DNA of 64,000 bases from Deltaproteobacteria bacterium (GTDB lineage Bacteria > Desulfobacterota > Binatia > UTPRO1): positions 1 through 64,000 of the forward strand of contig JADLHM010000038.1 of NCBI GenBank assembly GCA_020848745.1, given 5' to 3'. The position numbers and the translations under genes are program-made. The notes beneath the pieces were generated by a model. It saw only the letters and a list, made by a program, of their open reading frames with translations. It ran no database searches and was not told the origin of the DNA. Each line of letters begins with the position of its first letter. The first letter of the stretch is position 1. Shown piece by piece: positions 1 through 9,200 of this stretch.

Positions 1-41
1 CGCTCCTCGCCGCCGGCGAGCAGGTCCTCCCCCAGCCCCAT
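1..41 (-). CDS. N-terminus of an unidentified protein, cut by the window edge
   Basis: An ATG at 41 on the minus strand follows a strong Shine-Dalgarno (GGAGGTGGGACG then ATG) and opens a frame that runs off the left edge. Only 13 residues are visible, beginning MGLGEDLLAGG. They are too few to name the protein. The gene lies 100 bp downstream of meaB on the same strand, so an acyl-CoA metabolism partner such as a mutase subunit is possible, but this is a guess from position only. Confidence 0.55.
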   Translation of the reverse strand, partial: MGLGEDLLAGGEE

Positions 42-104
42 CGTCCCACCTCCCCACCCCGCGAGGGGAATAGCGGACGCTGGGAGCGATCCAAAACCTT
101 CAAC

Positions 105-122
105 CCGGTCTTATGTGACCGG
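105..122. terminator. Stem-loop after meaB
   Basis: CCGGTC and GACCGG form a perfect 6-bp stem around the 6-nt loop TTATGT, 20 bp beyond the meaB stop codon. No run of T follows. It may act as a weak terminator or an mRNA 3' end structure before the next leftward gene. Confidence 0.4.
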
Positions 123-141
123 CATTGGTTCTAGGCCGGGG

Positions 142-1107
142 CTACAGCGCGAGGACGCGCCGCGCGGCCGCGGTCGGCGACATTTCGCCCGTGACGACGG
201 CGGTCTCGAGCTCGGCGAGGAGCTTGCGGACCTCGGGGCGCGCGAGGAAGCGCGACTTGATCCCTTCGTCGACGACGTTCCAGAACCAGCCGCGCTGCTG
301 CTCGCGGCGCTTCGCTTCGAGCTCGCCCGTCGCGGTGAGCTTGGCGCGGTGATCCTCGACGATGCTCCAGATGCGGTCCATGCCGCGCATCTCGATCGCG
401 CTCATGGTGACGACGGGCGGCATCCAGGTCGGGGTCGTATGGCGGAAGAGGTTCAACGCGGCGATGTACTGCGCCGCGGCTTGCTGCGCGCGCGCCAGGT
501 TGTCGCCGTCGGCTTTGTTGATCGCGAGCGCGTCGGCGATCTCGACGATGCCCTTCTTGATGCCCTGCAGCTCGTCGCCGGCGCCCGCGAGCATCAGCAC
601 GAGGAAGAAGTCGACCATGCCGCTCACGGCGATCTCGCTCTGCCCGACGCCGACCGTCTCGACGATCACGACGTCGTAGCCCGCCGCTTCGCAGACGAGC
701 ATGGCTTCGCGCGTGCGGCGCGCGACGCCGCCGAGGGAGCCGCCGGACGGACTCGGCCGGATGAAGGCGGCGGGCGTCGCGGAGAGCCTCGCCATGCGGG
801 TCTTGTCGCCGAGAATGCTGCCGCCGGTGCGCGCGCTCGACGGGTCGACGGCGAGGACGGCGACGCGCTTCCCCCGCGCGATCAGGAAGAGCCCGAAGGC
901 CTCGATGAACGTGCTCTTGCCGACGCCGGGAACGCCGGTGATGCCCACGCGGACGGCGGTGCCGGTGCGCGGCAGGAGGCGCTCGAGGAGCGCTTGCGCG
1001 GCCTCCTGATGGTCGGGGCGCGTGCTCTCGACGAGCGTGATCGCCTTCGCGAGCATGCGGCGGTCGCCGTCGAGCACGCCGATCGCGAGCTGGGCGGCGT
1101 CGATCAT
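142..1107 (-). CDS. meaB: Methylmalonyl-CoA mutase-associated GTPase MeaB (ArgK family)
   Basis: This 321-residue cytoplasmic GTPase of the MeaB/ArgK family is expected to protect and reload the adenosylcobalamin of methylmalonyl-CoA mutase or a related B12 mutase. The Walker A motif GVPGVGKST is at about residues 58-66. VETVGVGQSEIAV (switch II region) and the base-recognition motif NKAD follow, and the C-terminal helices end at RVLAL, all normal for the family. The ATG at 1107 was chosen because it overlaps the upstream TGA in an ATGA, which implies translational coupling to the glycosyltransferase gene. The same frame stays open far upstream, but that part only shadows the glycosyltransferase. 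No mutase gene is visible; it may lie beyond the left edge. Coupling to a glycosyltransferase is unusual for meaB. Confidence 0.93.
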   Translation of the reverse strand: MIDAAQLAIGVLDGDRRMLAKAITLVESTRPDHQEAAQALLERLLPRTGTAVRVGITGVPGVGKSTFIEAFGLFLIARGKRVAVLAVDPSSARTGGSILGDKTRMARLSATPAAFIRPSPSGGSLGGVARRTREAMLVCEAAGYDVVIVETVGVGQSEIAVSGMVDFFLVLMLAGAGDELQGIKKGIVEIADALAINKADGDNLARAQQAAAQYIAALNLFRHTTPTWMPPVVTMSAIEMRGMDRIWSIVEDHRAKLTATGELEAKRREQQRGWFWNVVDEGIKSRFLARPEVRKLLAELETAVVTGEMSPTAAARRVLAL

Positions 1108-2600
1108 CGGTTGGCGGCGACGTTGGCGGTCGCCGTGGAGCGCGGCCGGAAGCAGTAGATGCGGATGCCGCGCACGTCGATGCCGGGGCAGCTCGGGTAG
1201 GCGTCGACGAGCGCGGCCTGCAAGGCGCCGTCGCGGTCGGTGACCCACGCGCGCCCGACGAGGTAGATCGCGCGCGCGCGGTCCGCCATCGGGAAGGCCT
1301 CGACGAGCGCGCGGACGCGCGCCGGATCGACGAGACCGCGGCCATCCGGGTAGCGACGGAACTTGCGGCCCGGCCACGTGAAGCGCGCGAGCACCTCCAT
1401 CTCCGAGGAGGTGACGAGGATCTCCTCGTCGGGCGGTACGTTGGCGTCGAGCCACCGCCCGGCGGCACGGAGGTCCTCGCGTCCGTGGGTCGTGTCCCAC
1501 AAGTGGAGGAACGTCGCCGCGCTCATGATCACGAGCAGCACGGCGGTCGCGATGCCGCGTGCGCTGCGATCGAGGACCATGCCCGCGCCCGTCACGACGA
1601 CGACGGGCGCGATCGCGGCCGCGAAGTAGCGCGGGTGCACGCCGACGCCGGCGGCGAGCCGGTAGGCGAACGGCGCGCAGAGCGCCACCGTGAAGATCGC
1701 GAGCAGGAGCACGCGCCCTTCGCGGCGCATCGTACGCAGCCCCGCCGCGGCCACGAGCGCGAACGCCGGCAGCGTCGGGAGGGCGACCGGGAGGTAGGGC
1801 AGCATCGCGCGCGTCCCGCCGAGCGCGTGCAAGTCCTCCGAAGTCGGCATGAGGGCGTAGCCGGTGAGCAGCGACCACACGACGCCCGGCATGGCGGTGA
1901 TCCCGAAGACGTAGCGCGCGCCGAAGTCGCCCGAGGCCCGGCCGACCGCCGTGAGCACGAGCGCGCCGCAGAGGCCGGCGGCGACGACGCCGGCCGGCAG
2001 CCAGCCCCGCACGGGCGCTGGCCGCAGGATCAGCAACGCCAGGCCCTGCCCGGCGAGGAAGAAGATGCCGTAGTAGTGCGTCGCCACGACGACGAAGGCG
2101 GACGCCACCCACCAGAACCCGAGGCGCGGCGAGCGTCCGACGAGGAAGCGGACCAGGATCAGGAGATTGGCGGTCGCGACCGCCGCGAGGAGCGCGTAGG
2201 GACGCGCGTCCTGCGCGTGCTGGATCAGGAGCGGCGAGAGCGCGGCGACCCACGCGGCCATACGCGCCGCGCGCGCGCCCGCCACGAGCCGCGTCACGGC
2301 GGCCGCGAGCGGGATGCAGGCGAGCGACGCCAGCAGACCCGGGGCGCGGAGGGCCGCCGTCGACCAGCCCCCGAGCGCGGTCCATCCCTTGGTGACGACG
2401 TAGTAGAGGGGGGCCTGGTTGTCCCGCATCGCCGCGCCGAGGAGCGCGTCCCAGGGCACGCGCAGCATCTCGAACGTGTACATCTCGTCGAGCCAGAACG
2501 GCGCCGTGCCGAGGTTCACGAGCCGCAGCGCCAAACCCGCCACCACGGCGGCGATGACCCAGGGATCGATTCGTCGGGTAGCCACGCGTGCGCCATACAA
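1104..2600 (-). CDS. GT39-like integral membrane glycosyltransferase (GT-C fold)
   Basis: This 498-residue polytopic inner-membrane protein resembles dolichyl-phosphate-mannose-protein mannosyltransferase and ArnT-like enzymes, which move a sugar from a polyprenyl-phosphate donor to lipid or protein on the periplasmic side. The acidic motif PFWLDEMYTFE near residue 36 carries the expected catalytic Asp-Glu in the first periplasmic loop. QHAQDARPYALL near residue 130 is also typical, and about eleven hydrophobic segments follow. The frame opens at a TTG (2600); a GTG at 2585 is an alternative, and neither has a clear ribosome site. It overlaps meaB by 4 bp and follows the lipoprotein gene by 22 bp. 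Acceptor and donor cannot be read from sequence. A second such protein is at 11775-13331. Confidence 0.85.
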   Translation of the reverse strand: MYGARVATRRIDPWVIAAVVAGLALRLVNLGTAPFWLDEMYTFEMLRVPWDALLGAAMRDNQAPLYYVVTKGWTALGGWSTAALRAPGLLASLACIPLAAAVTRLVAGARAARMAAWVAALSPLLIQHAQDARPYALLAAVATANLLILVRFLVGRSPRLGFWWVASAFVVVATHYYGIFFLAGQGLALLILRPAPVRGWLPAGVVAAGLCGALVLTAVGRASGDFGARYVFGITAMPGVVWSLLTGYALMPTSEDLHALGGTRAMLPYLPVALPTLPAFALVAAAGLRTMRREGRVLLLAIFTVALCAPFAYRLAAGVGVHPRYFAAAIAPVVVVTGAGMVLDRSARGIATAVLLVIMSAATFLHLWDTTHGREDLRAAGRWLDANVPPDEEILVTSSEMEVLARFTWPGRKFRRYPDGRGLVDPARVRALVEAFPMADRARAIYLVGRAWVTDRDGALQAALVDAYPSCPGIDVRGIRIYCFRPRSTATANVAANR

Positions 2601-2622
2601 TATGTGAGGATCGCTCCGGCCG

Positions 2623-3468
2623 CTACGACCGAGGCGCGGGGGAGGGCTGCGGCAGCATCGGCACGAGCGGCACCGACCAGAACGACATCAGCTCGGGCGA
2701 GTCGTACCACGCGACCGTGCGGCGCCACTGCGCCGCGATCGGCACGTCGCTCGCGATGCGCACGCCGTAGTGCTTGTTGCGGAGCGTGACGAGGTCGTCC
2801 ATGCGGACGGCGCGGACGCGGCGCGGGGCGACCTCGACCGCGTGCGCGCGGGCGAAGCGGCGGAAGTAGAGCGCCAGCTCGACGCGCGCGGGGCGATCGC
2901 CCGGGTTCAGCAGCACCGCCCACTCGGACTCGCGGACCCAGAGCGTGCTCGGCCTGTCGAGCACGATGCCGTCGGCGAGATACCAGCGTTCGGCGAGCGC
3001 CGGGAGCGCCATGTACGACGTCACGGCCTCGCGCGGCCGGCCACCGTCGGGCGCGCGCGCCGTCGGCCGGTTGTCGTTTCCGACGTTGTTCCAGCCGATG
3101 GTTGCCTGCGCGACGACCGGCTCCGAGCTCGCGATGCCGAGCGCGAACCGCTCGCCGGGCTTCACGGGCCAGCCCGCGTAGTTGGACTCGGTGGAGGCGC
3201 CCGGCGCCGCTTCGAGCGCGAAACGCGCCGGTTCGCGATCCTCGTAGTAGACGGTCACGTCGAGAGTCGCGGCGCGCGGCGCGGGGTTGAATACCACGAG
3301 GTGGCCCATGGTCGCCGCGCGGGTCGCGGGGTCGTCGAGATAGGTGAAATCGACGAGCCAATGGGTCTTCATGCTCGCGGGCGGCACGACGGCGAGCGTC
3401 TCGTAGCGTTCGCAGCCGGCGATCGTCGCCGCGACGAGCGCCAGCGCCGCGACGGCGGGCCGGCTCAT
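2623..3468 (-). CDS. Lipoprotein with two sensory-rhodopsin-transducer-like beta domains
   Basis: The 281-residue protein starts MSRPAVAALALVAATIAGC, a lipoprotein signal with the acylated Cys at about residue 19. Two similar beta-rich segments follow. The first has LVVFNPAPRAATLDVTVYYE and the second WAVLLNPGDRPARVELALYF ending in SDVPIAAQWRR. This pattern (a hydrophobic strand, N-P/A-G-D, a YY/YF-acidic strand, then SDVPI-Q) resembles the Anabaena sensory rhodopsin transducer family, a small beta-sandwich also found away from rhodopsins. The resemblance is by eye, and no rhodopsin gene is nearby. The ATG at 3468 overlaps the upstream acetyltransferase stop (ATGA). A periplasmic or outer-membrane location is inferred from the lipobox. 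Confidence 0.7.
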   Translation of the reverse strand: MSRPAVAALALVAATIAGCERYETLAVVPPASMKTHWLVDFTYLDDPATRAATMGHLVVFNPAPRAATLDVTVYYEDREPARFALEAAPGASTESNYAGWPVKPGERFALGIASSEPVVAQATIGWNNVGNDNRPTARAPDGGRPREAVTSYMALPALAERWYLADGIVLDRPSTLWVRESEWAVLLNPGDRPARVELALYFRRFARAHAVEVAPRRVRAVRMDDLVTLRNKHYGVRIASDVPIAAQWRRTVAWYDSPELMSFWSVPLVPMLPQPSPAPRS

Positions 3469-4559
3469 ACCGTGAGACCGTCGCCCCATGTGAAGTGCCA
3501 GTTGGCGCCGTCGCGCCAGCGCGTATCGGAGGCGTGCGGCCCCCGCGCATCGACGCCCGGCCACGCGCGCTGCGGAAAGGCCCGCGCGGGGAGCGCGAGG
3601 AAGCCGAGTCCGCGGAGCACGCGTCGCTGCGCCGAGCCGCGCGTCCCCATCGCGGCGACGCCGTGCGCTCCGGCGCGGCGCGCGAGCGCCAGCACGTCGC
3701 GAGCAGCCGCACGCGCGGCGTCGACGGCGCCGCGCCGCCAATGCCATTCCATGACGAGCACGAGACGGAGCCCGGCCGCCTCCACCGCGCGGACGACCGC
3801 CGTCGCGAGGACGCGGTCGCCGGCGACGACGTCGCGCTGCGCGTACGGGTAGCCGGCCGAATCGGGGTAGCGCCAGGCGAGCGCGGCGGCGTCACGGACG
3901 AACGCGATCGGCGGCAGATCTCCGGCGTGCGCGAAGAGATCGTCGTGGCGGGCGTCGAAGCGCGGCGGCGTCCAGGCCCCACGCCCGGCGTGGATGAGCG
4001 ACGGTCCGGGCGGAGCCGGGACGGGTCCGGAGGCCGCGCATTCCGGGACCACGTGCGCGTCCGGGCTGCGCCGTTGCGTGAGAAAATGGCGCGCGATCGC
4101 CGCCAGGCTCCCGAGCGGTCGGAGCGGACGCACGAGGACCGGAAACGCGCCGAGCGGCCGGCGGTGCTCGTACTCCTCCGCGAGGCGCCTGGCCGCGTCG
4201 TTCGCGACGCCGTAGCTGACGTGCACCGCGTCGCGCTCGAGCGCTTGGGCCGACGCGGCGACGAGCGCGGGAAACACGCCCCGATGCTGCCAGTCGGGAT
4301 GGACGACCGTGTCGAGCACGTGGGCGATCGGCTGCTCCGCGCCGAAGAACCGGACACGCCGGCGGAGGTTCGCGATCTGTCCGACGATCCTGCCGTCGTG
4401 GCGCGCCACCACGATCACTGACGGGCCGGCCGGGTTTTCGCAGTGGAGGTGCCGCCAGCGCTCGATCCGGGCCGGGGCGGCGAAGGTCTCGCGCAGGCAA
4501 GCGACGATGGCCGCCTCGTCGCCGGCGCGATAGCCGTCGATCGCCGGGACCGGAGTCAT
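3465..4559 (-). CDS. GNAT-family N-acetyltransferase
   Basis: A 364-residue cytoplasmic protein. Its first about 150 residues form a GNAT fold: beta strands SVIVVARHDGRIVGQIANL, then VLDTVVHPDWQHRGVFPALV, which is the acetyl-CoA-binding V-x-x-x-x-R/Q-x-x-G segment. About 200 C-terminal residues are unlike a plain GNAT and include a second block, VLALARRAGAHGVAAMGT, that may be a degenerate second GNAT half. It is the first gene of the leftward run with the lipoprotein, GT39-like enzyme and meaB, so modification of a cell-surface sugar or amine is plausible. The ATG at 4559 has no ribosome site in front; the upstream strand is pyrimidine-rich (CCTCCTCCCC). Confidence 0.8.
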   Translation of the reverse strand: MTPVPAIDGYRAGDEAAIVACLRETFAAPARIERWRHLHCENPAGPSVIVVARHDGRIVGQIANLRRRVRFFGAEQPIAHVLDTVVHPDWQHRGVFPALVAASAQALERDAVHVSYGVANDAARRLAEEYEHRRPLGAFPVLVRPLRPLGSLAAIARHFLTQRRSPDAHVVPECAASGPVPAPPGPSLIHAGRGAWTPPRFDARHDDLFAHAGDLPPIAFVRDAAALAWRYPDSAGYPYAQRDVVAGDRVLATAVVRAVEAAGLRLVLVMEWHWRRGAVDAARAAARDVLALARRAGAHGVAAMGTRGSAQRRVLRGLGFLALPARAFPQRAWPGVDARGPHASDTRWRDGANWHFTWGDGLTV

Positions 4560-5171
4560 TTCACCGGGGAGGAGGGGGAAGCGGGCGGCACCGCGGCCAT
4601 CCTACGTGAAATCGCGGATCGCGTCTGGATCGGGAAGGGCAGGTAGCCTCGTTAGGCTTCGTTAGGCAAGCCTGGGTAGGGAGTTGCGCGGATGCGAGAT
4701 TGGGGGCGCTACTGCCTCCTGGGTGGAGCCCGCTCTCCCGCGAGTCCCGAGCCCCTGAACCATCCCGGGAGGAAAAGCAACGTCCGGGTAGGCGCGCGCG
4801 TAGGCCTTGAACGTGACCGATCGAGAATGGAACGAAACGGTGGATCTGCAAGTACGTAGATTCCTGGCCTCTGCGGAGAGCCGATTGATAGACGGCGCCC
4901 TCCACCCACTGAACCCCACCGTGCGCCGCGGTCCAACGCACCGCCCTCGTCGAGCGCGAACAGAAGGATGATGACCATCTCGCCCCAACCCTGAACGCAC
5001 GAGAAGAACAATCAAGACCAAAGATTCGCTACCGCCCAAGACGCTTGACCGGGGACGCCGCTACGACGAAGAAACGAATCTTTGATGGGCGGTGCGGCCC
5101 TGGCCCCACGCCGTCGCTGTTCACGTGTTCGTTGTCGATTCACTTCCGTGGCCTGGAAGGAGTTCTCCGCC
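4560..5171. other. 612-bp gap of lower GC content with no recognisable gene
   Basis: This stretch between two divergent genes is visibly less GC-rich than its surroundings. All frames are short, overlap one another and carry poor codon bias; none gives a protein I recognise. CGTTAGGC occurs twice in tandem near 4650, and GGCTT/AAGCC forms a small hairpin there. It may be a decayed gene, foreign DNA or a long regulatory region. Confidence 0.5.
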
Positions 5172-6196
5172 ATGAAGACTCTTCGTCTGGCGTCGCCATT
5201 GCGTCTGCCGTCGTCGTCCTTTGCCTCTCCGTGCAACCGGCGTTCGCCGTCTGTGGCGATTTGATCCCGGATCCCGGGGAGCAGTGCGACGACGGCAACG
5301 TCGTGAGCGGTGACGGCTGCGACAGCAATTGTACGCCGAGCGGCTGCGGCAACACCGTCGTCTCGCCCAGCGAGACCTGCGACAACGGCGCCGCCAACGG
5401 GACCGACCTCTGTTGCTCGGCCACGTGTCAGGCGATCGACGTTGATGGCGACGGCATCTGCGACCGGGACGACATCTGTCCGAACAGCGCGGATCCGGCG
5501 CAGAGCAACGTCGACGGCGACATCTTCGGCGACGGCTGCGACATCTGTCCCGGCGACGTCAACAACGACAGCGACGGCGACCTCTTCTGCCTCGGGACGC
5601 TCTACAATCCGCCCGCGAAGGGCGGCGACGATCCGTGCTCGCGCACCGGCATCGCCGGCACCTGGGTCAAGCCGAAGGTGCTCTTCGCGCGCGTCGGCGC
5701 TCCGGCGGGCGACGATACCATGCGGTTGAAGGGCTTCTTTTCGGTCGGGTCGTTGCAGCCGAACATCCAGCCCGATCTTTACGGCGTGCACGTGCGCGTC
5801 ACCGACAAGAACGGGCGCGTCATGGTCGACGAGCACATTCCTGGCAGGAACGACCTCACCTCGACGTTGCAGAGCTGGAAGGCGGTCGGCAGCCCGCCGA
5901 ACCAGTGGATCTACGCCGACCGCACCAAGCCGGCGATCAAGAACGGCATCTCGAAGGTGATCGTCCGCAACCGCTCCTTCGTCGATCCGTACAGCTTCAG
6001 CGTGGCTGTCCAGGGCAACAAGGGTACCTACTCGATCGTGCCCGACGAGGAGCCCGTTCGCGTCACCGTCGAGCTCAACGACACCGCCCTGCCTCCGGGC
6101 GGTGCGCCCGGCCGCGACCAGTGCGGCGAGATCCAGTTCCTCGAGAACGCCACGCCAACCTGCAAGTTCGTGAAGTTCAAGGCGTCCTGCCGGTAG
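5172..6196 (+). CDS. Secreted Myxococcus-type Cys-rich repeat protein, frame interrupted in the signal peptide
   Basis: The mature part is read in one frame to the stop at 6196. A signal core IASAVVVLCLSVQPAFA leads to two four-cysteine repeats (CGDLIPDPGEQCDDGN, then CGNTVVSPSETCDNGA). Next come Asp-rich calcium-binding repeats like thrombospondin type 3 (DVDGDGICDRDDICPN and its successors), then a beta-rich C-terminal domain of about 190 residues with VRVTDKNGRVMV. The only well-placed start, ATG 5172 nine bases after GGAAGGAG, is in another frame and would give MKTLR followed by nonsense. Joining MKTLR to SGVAIAS would make an ideal signal peptide, so one base seems lost near 5187. In-frame TTG starts upstream (such as 5045) lack support. 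The C-terminal domain resembles the end of the 44017 protein, which suggests a shared outer-surface role. Confidence 0.7.
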
Positions 6197-6212
6197 CGAA
6201 GTGCACGAGGCT

Positions 6213-6240
6213 GCGGTGTCGCGTGTTTGAGCGACACCGC
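6213..6240. terminator. Bidirectional terminator between convergent genes
   Basis: GCGGTGTCGC (6213-6222) and GCGACACCGC (6231-6240) form a perfect 10-bp stem with the 8-nt loop GTGTTTGA. It lies 16 bp past the end of the rightward Cys-rich gene and 20 bp past the end of the leftward mosaic protein gene. The placement fits a terminator for both genes. Confidence 0.8.
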
Positions 6241-6260
6241 TTGCCGGGTGCGATCGGCTA

Positions 6261-9200
6261 CTACTCGGGAAACGTAACCTGTGAGGGAACGCAGAGTTCG
6301 CGAGCTCCGTAGACGCCGTATTGGTCGGTTCCGAACTGGTCGGTGGTGTAGATCAGATTCGGTAGCTGTGCGGCTGGCGTGCCCGGTGAGACCACGACCT
6401 TATAGCACATCAGGTTCTGTGTGAGGTCGGGGATACCCTCACCGTTCTTGTCGGCGTTCACGCAGAGATGCGTTGGCTTCTTGATGTCGACGGTGATGAA
6501 GCCGAACTGGTCTTCGACGGTGATGTTGAACTTCCGCAGCTTCGCGTAAGCGATCTTGTAGCACTTGAAGTGATCGACACCGAAGCTCGGAGGCATGACC
6601 GGCGGACCGGTAAGGCTCTTCGCGGTCGGCAACAGAAGACGATCGGGCTTCGTGACGTTCATCCGCTGGATGCCGAACTGGTTCTCGACGACGACGTCTT
6701 CTACCGGACGGAACCTCGGGCTTGTTTGCTTGATCGTGAAAACGCCGAGGTGATCTGGATCCATCGGCGCCGTCGGATCTTCCATGTTCTTGTCGGCGGG
6801 TGCGCAGATTCTCTTCAGCTTCTTGAGGTCGACCACGCTTGGGCCGAAAACGTCGTCGAGCGTGACGCCGTAGATGCGCGCCGGTTGACGATGCGTCTCG
6901 TAGCATTGGAAGTGGTTCAGCGGTGGGAGCACTGCCGTCGGAGTGGCGGTTGGTGTGCGCGTCGGGCTTGGCGTGGCCGTGCGGGTCGCCGTGACCGTCG
7001 GCGTGGCCGTGACCGTGCGCGTCGCCGTCACGGTCGGCGTTGCCGTCGCGGTCGGGGTGGCGGTCACCGTCGGCGTCGGCGTGACGGTCGGCGTGGCGGT
7101 CACCGTCGGCGTGGCGGTCAGCGCCGGCGTGGCGGTACGCGTCGGCGTCGGTGTCACCGTGGGGGTGGCGGTGACCGTGGCGGTCGCTGTCACGGTAGGC
7201 GTGGGGGTCAGCGTCGGAGTCGCCGTGACCGTCGGTGTGGCGGTGCGGGTCGGCGTCGGCGTCACGGTGACGGTGGCGGTCGTCGTGGGCGTCGCCGTCA
7301 GGGTCGGTGTCGCCGTGCGTGTGGCGGTCACCGTCGCGGTACGGGTCGGCGTGGGCGTCGTCGTGATCGTCGGCGTCGGGGTGACCGTCGGTGGCAGGCG
7401 GTACCCGAAGTCGGCGGTCAGGTTGCACTGGCCGCCGGCGAGCGTGATCGCCTTCGGGTCGTTCGCGGTCGTGAGGACGTAGCCCGCCGGCACCGTCGCG
7501 TTCACGACGTCCACGATGTAGGTGCCGGCCTCGATCCCGTAGAAGTGGTAGATGCCGCTGCCGTTCGTCGCCTGAGTGGCGATCACGTCCTCGCCGCCGT
7601 CGATGGACCCGTTGCCGTTGGCGTCGCGGTAGAGGTTCAGTTGCACCGACGGGATGCCCGTCTCGGGCCCGCCGTCCTGCACCGTGTCGGCGTCGAGGTC
7701 GTTCCACACGAAGTCGCCGATGCAGCCGAAGATCGTCGTCGTGTCCGCGCAGGGGACCTGGATGCCGAGCGCGGTCGCGGAGCAGAGGTTCACGATCTGG
7801 GTCGTACCGGGCGTCAGGTTCGGAAAGGAGTCGATCAGCACCTGGAACGTCACCGTGTACGTGCCGCCCACCGGCAGCGGGTTCACGCTGTCGAGGACCT
7901 TGCCGGGCCCGTCGAGCGGGAACGCGGTGCCGATCCCGTCGTCGGGAATCGGCGTCGTCACGTTCGATGCGTTGGTGAAGAGCGTGCTGTTGGGAACGTA
8001 GGTGACGTCGGCGGGGAGCGAGTCCTGCAGCAGCACGTTCGGCACCGGCGCCCGGCTGATGTTGGTGACGACGATCGAATAGGTGAGCACGTCGCCGGGG
8101 CTGACGAAGCCGTCGCCGTCGTTGTCGGTGTGGAGCGTACCGTTCTTGCCGGACGAGAACATCGCGAGAGGCGGGACGCCGGTGCCGACGTCGAGGCCCG
8201 GGGCGCCGCCGGTCGCCGTCGCGGGATCCTGACCCCAGGCGGCGGCGAGATCCACGCCGTTCGCGAGCGTGTAGAGAAGCATGCCGGTCTGATTGCGGTC
8301 GTTGGTGTCGTAGACCTTGGCGCGCTCGAGTTCCTTCAGGCTGAGCGCGACGTCGTACTTGTTGCCGTTCGGGTCGGTGAGCCCGCCGGTGGCGGGGTTG
8401 GCGTCGTAATCGACGTAGACGGTGACGGCCGTGTCGCCGTTTCCGACCGGCGTCACCCACACCGGATTGCCGTTCTCGTTGGGGTTCACGCCCGACGTCG
8501 GATCGCGACCGAGACCGAGGCCGATCAGCACCTGGCGCGTCAGCGACTCCTCGGGCACGAGGGTGAAGCCCCAGTCCCACGCCTGGTTGCCGCCCGTCGA
8601 CGAGTCCGTCGAGTTGGTGGTCGAGAAGGCGAAGAAGTCCGAGGCGGCGGTGAAGCGGGCGCCGTAGCCGTCGGGGATGATCTGCGCCAGGTAGCCGCCG
8701 GCGGCGCCGCCGGGCACGACGAGCGGGGTCGTGATGAGGTTCCCGCCGCCGTCGCGGGTCGTGTACTGCACCGTCAGGTTGCCGGCGCCCGGATTGTAGA
8801 GCCATACCGTCGTGCCGGTGCCGCCCGTGGTCACGGTCGAGACCGGCGTGTACGCGGCGGTCGACCAGCGCGACACCGGCACGAGCGCCGAGTCGCGGCT
8901 CTCGTAGTTGGAGCCGATGTCGCCCGTCAGGATGTCCACCTGTACGGGAGCGTCCGCGAGCACGCGCGCCCCGGCGTTCACCCCGCCGTTCACGAAGTAG
9001 CTCTCGCCCTCGGCGAGGGCGACGTTGGTATCGAACGTTCCGTTGGCGTCGGCGTCGATCTGGACGTTCGCGCCGCCTTCGCCGGCCTGGATGACGAGGG
9101 ACGTGTACTCGAACATCTGGTGATCGGTCGCGTCGGGGATGTCCTGGCCGACCGGCGCCCGGTACTCGAGGCCCCAGTTCGAGGTGTCGAGCACCTCGAC

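Noticed and set aside
4561-5039. Two or three minus-strand genes in the low-GC gap
   Set aside because: Overlapping short frames, no ribosome sites and no recognisable domain.
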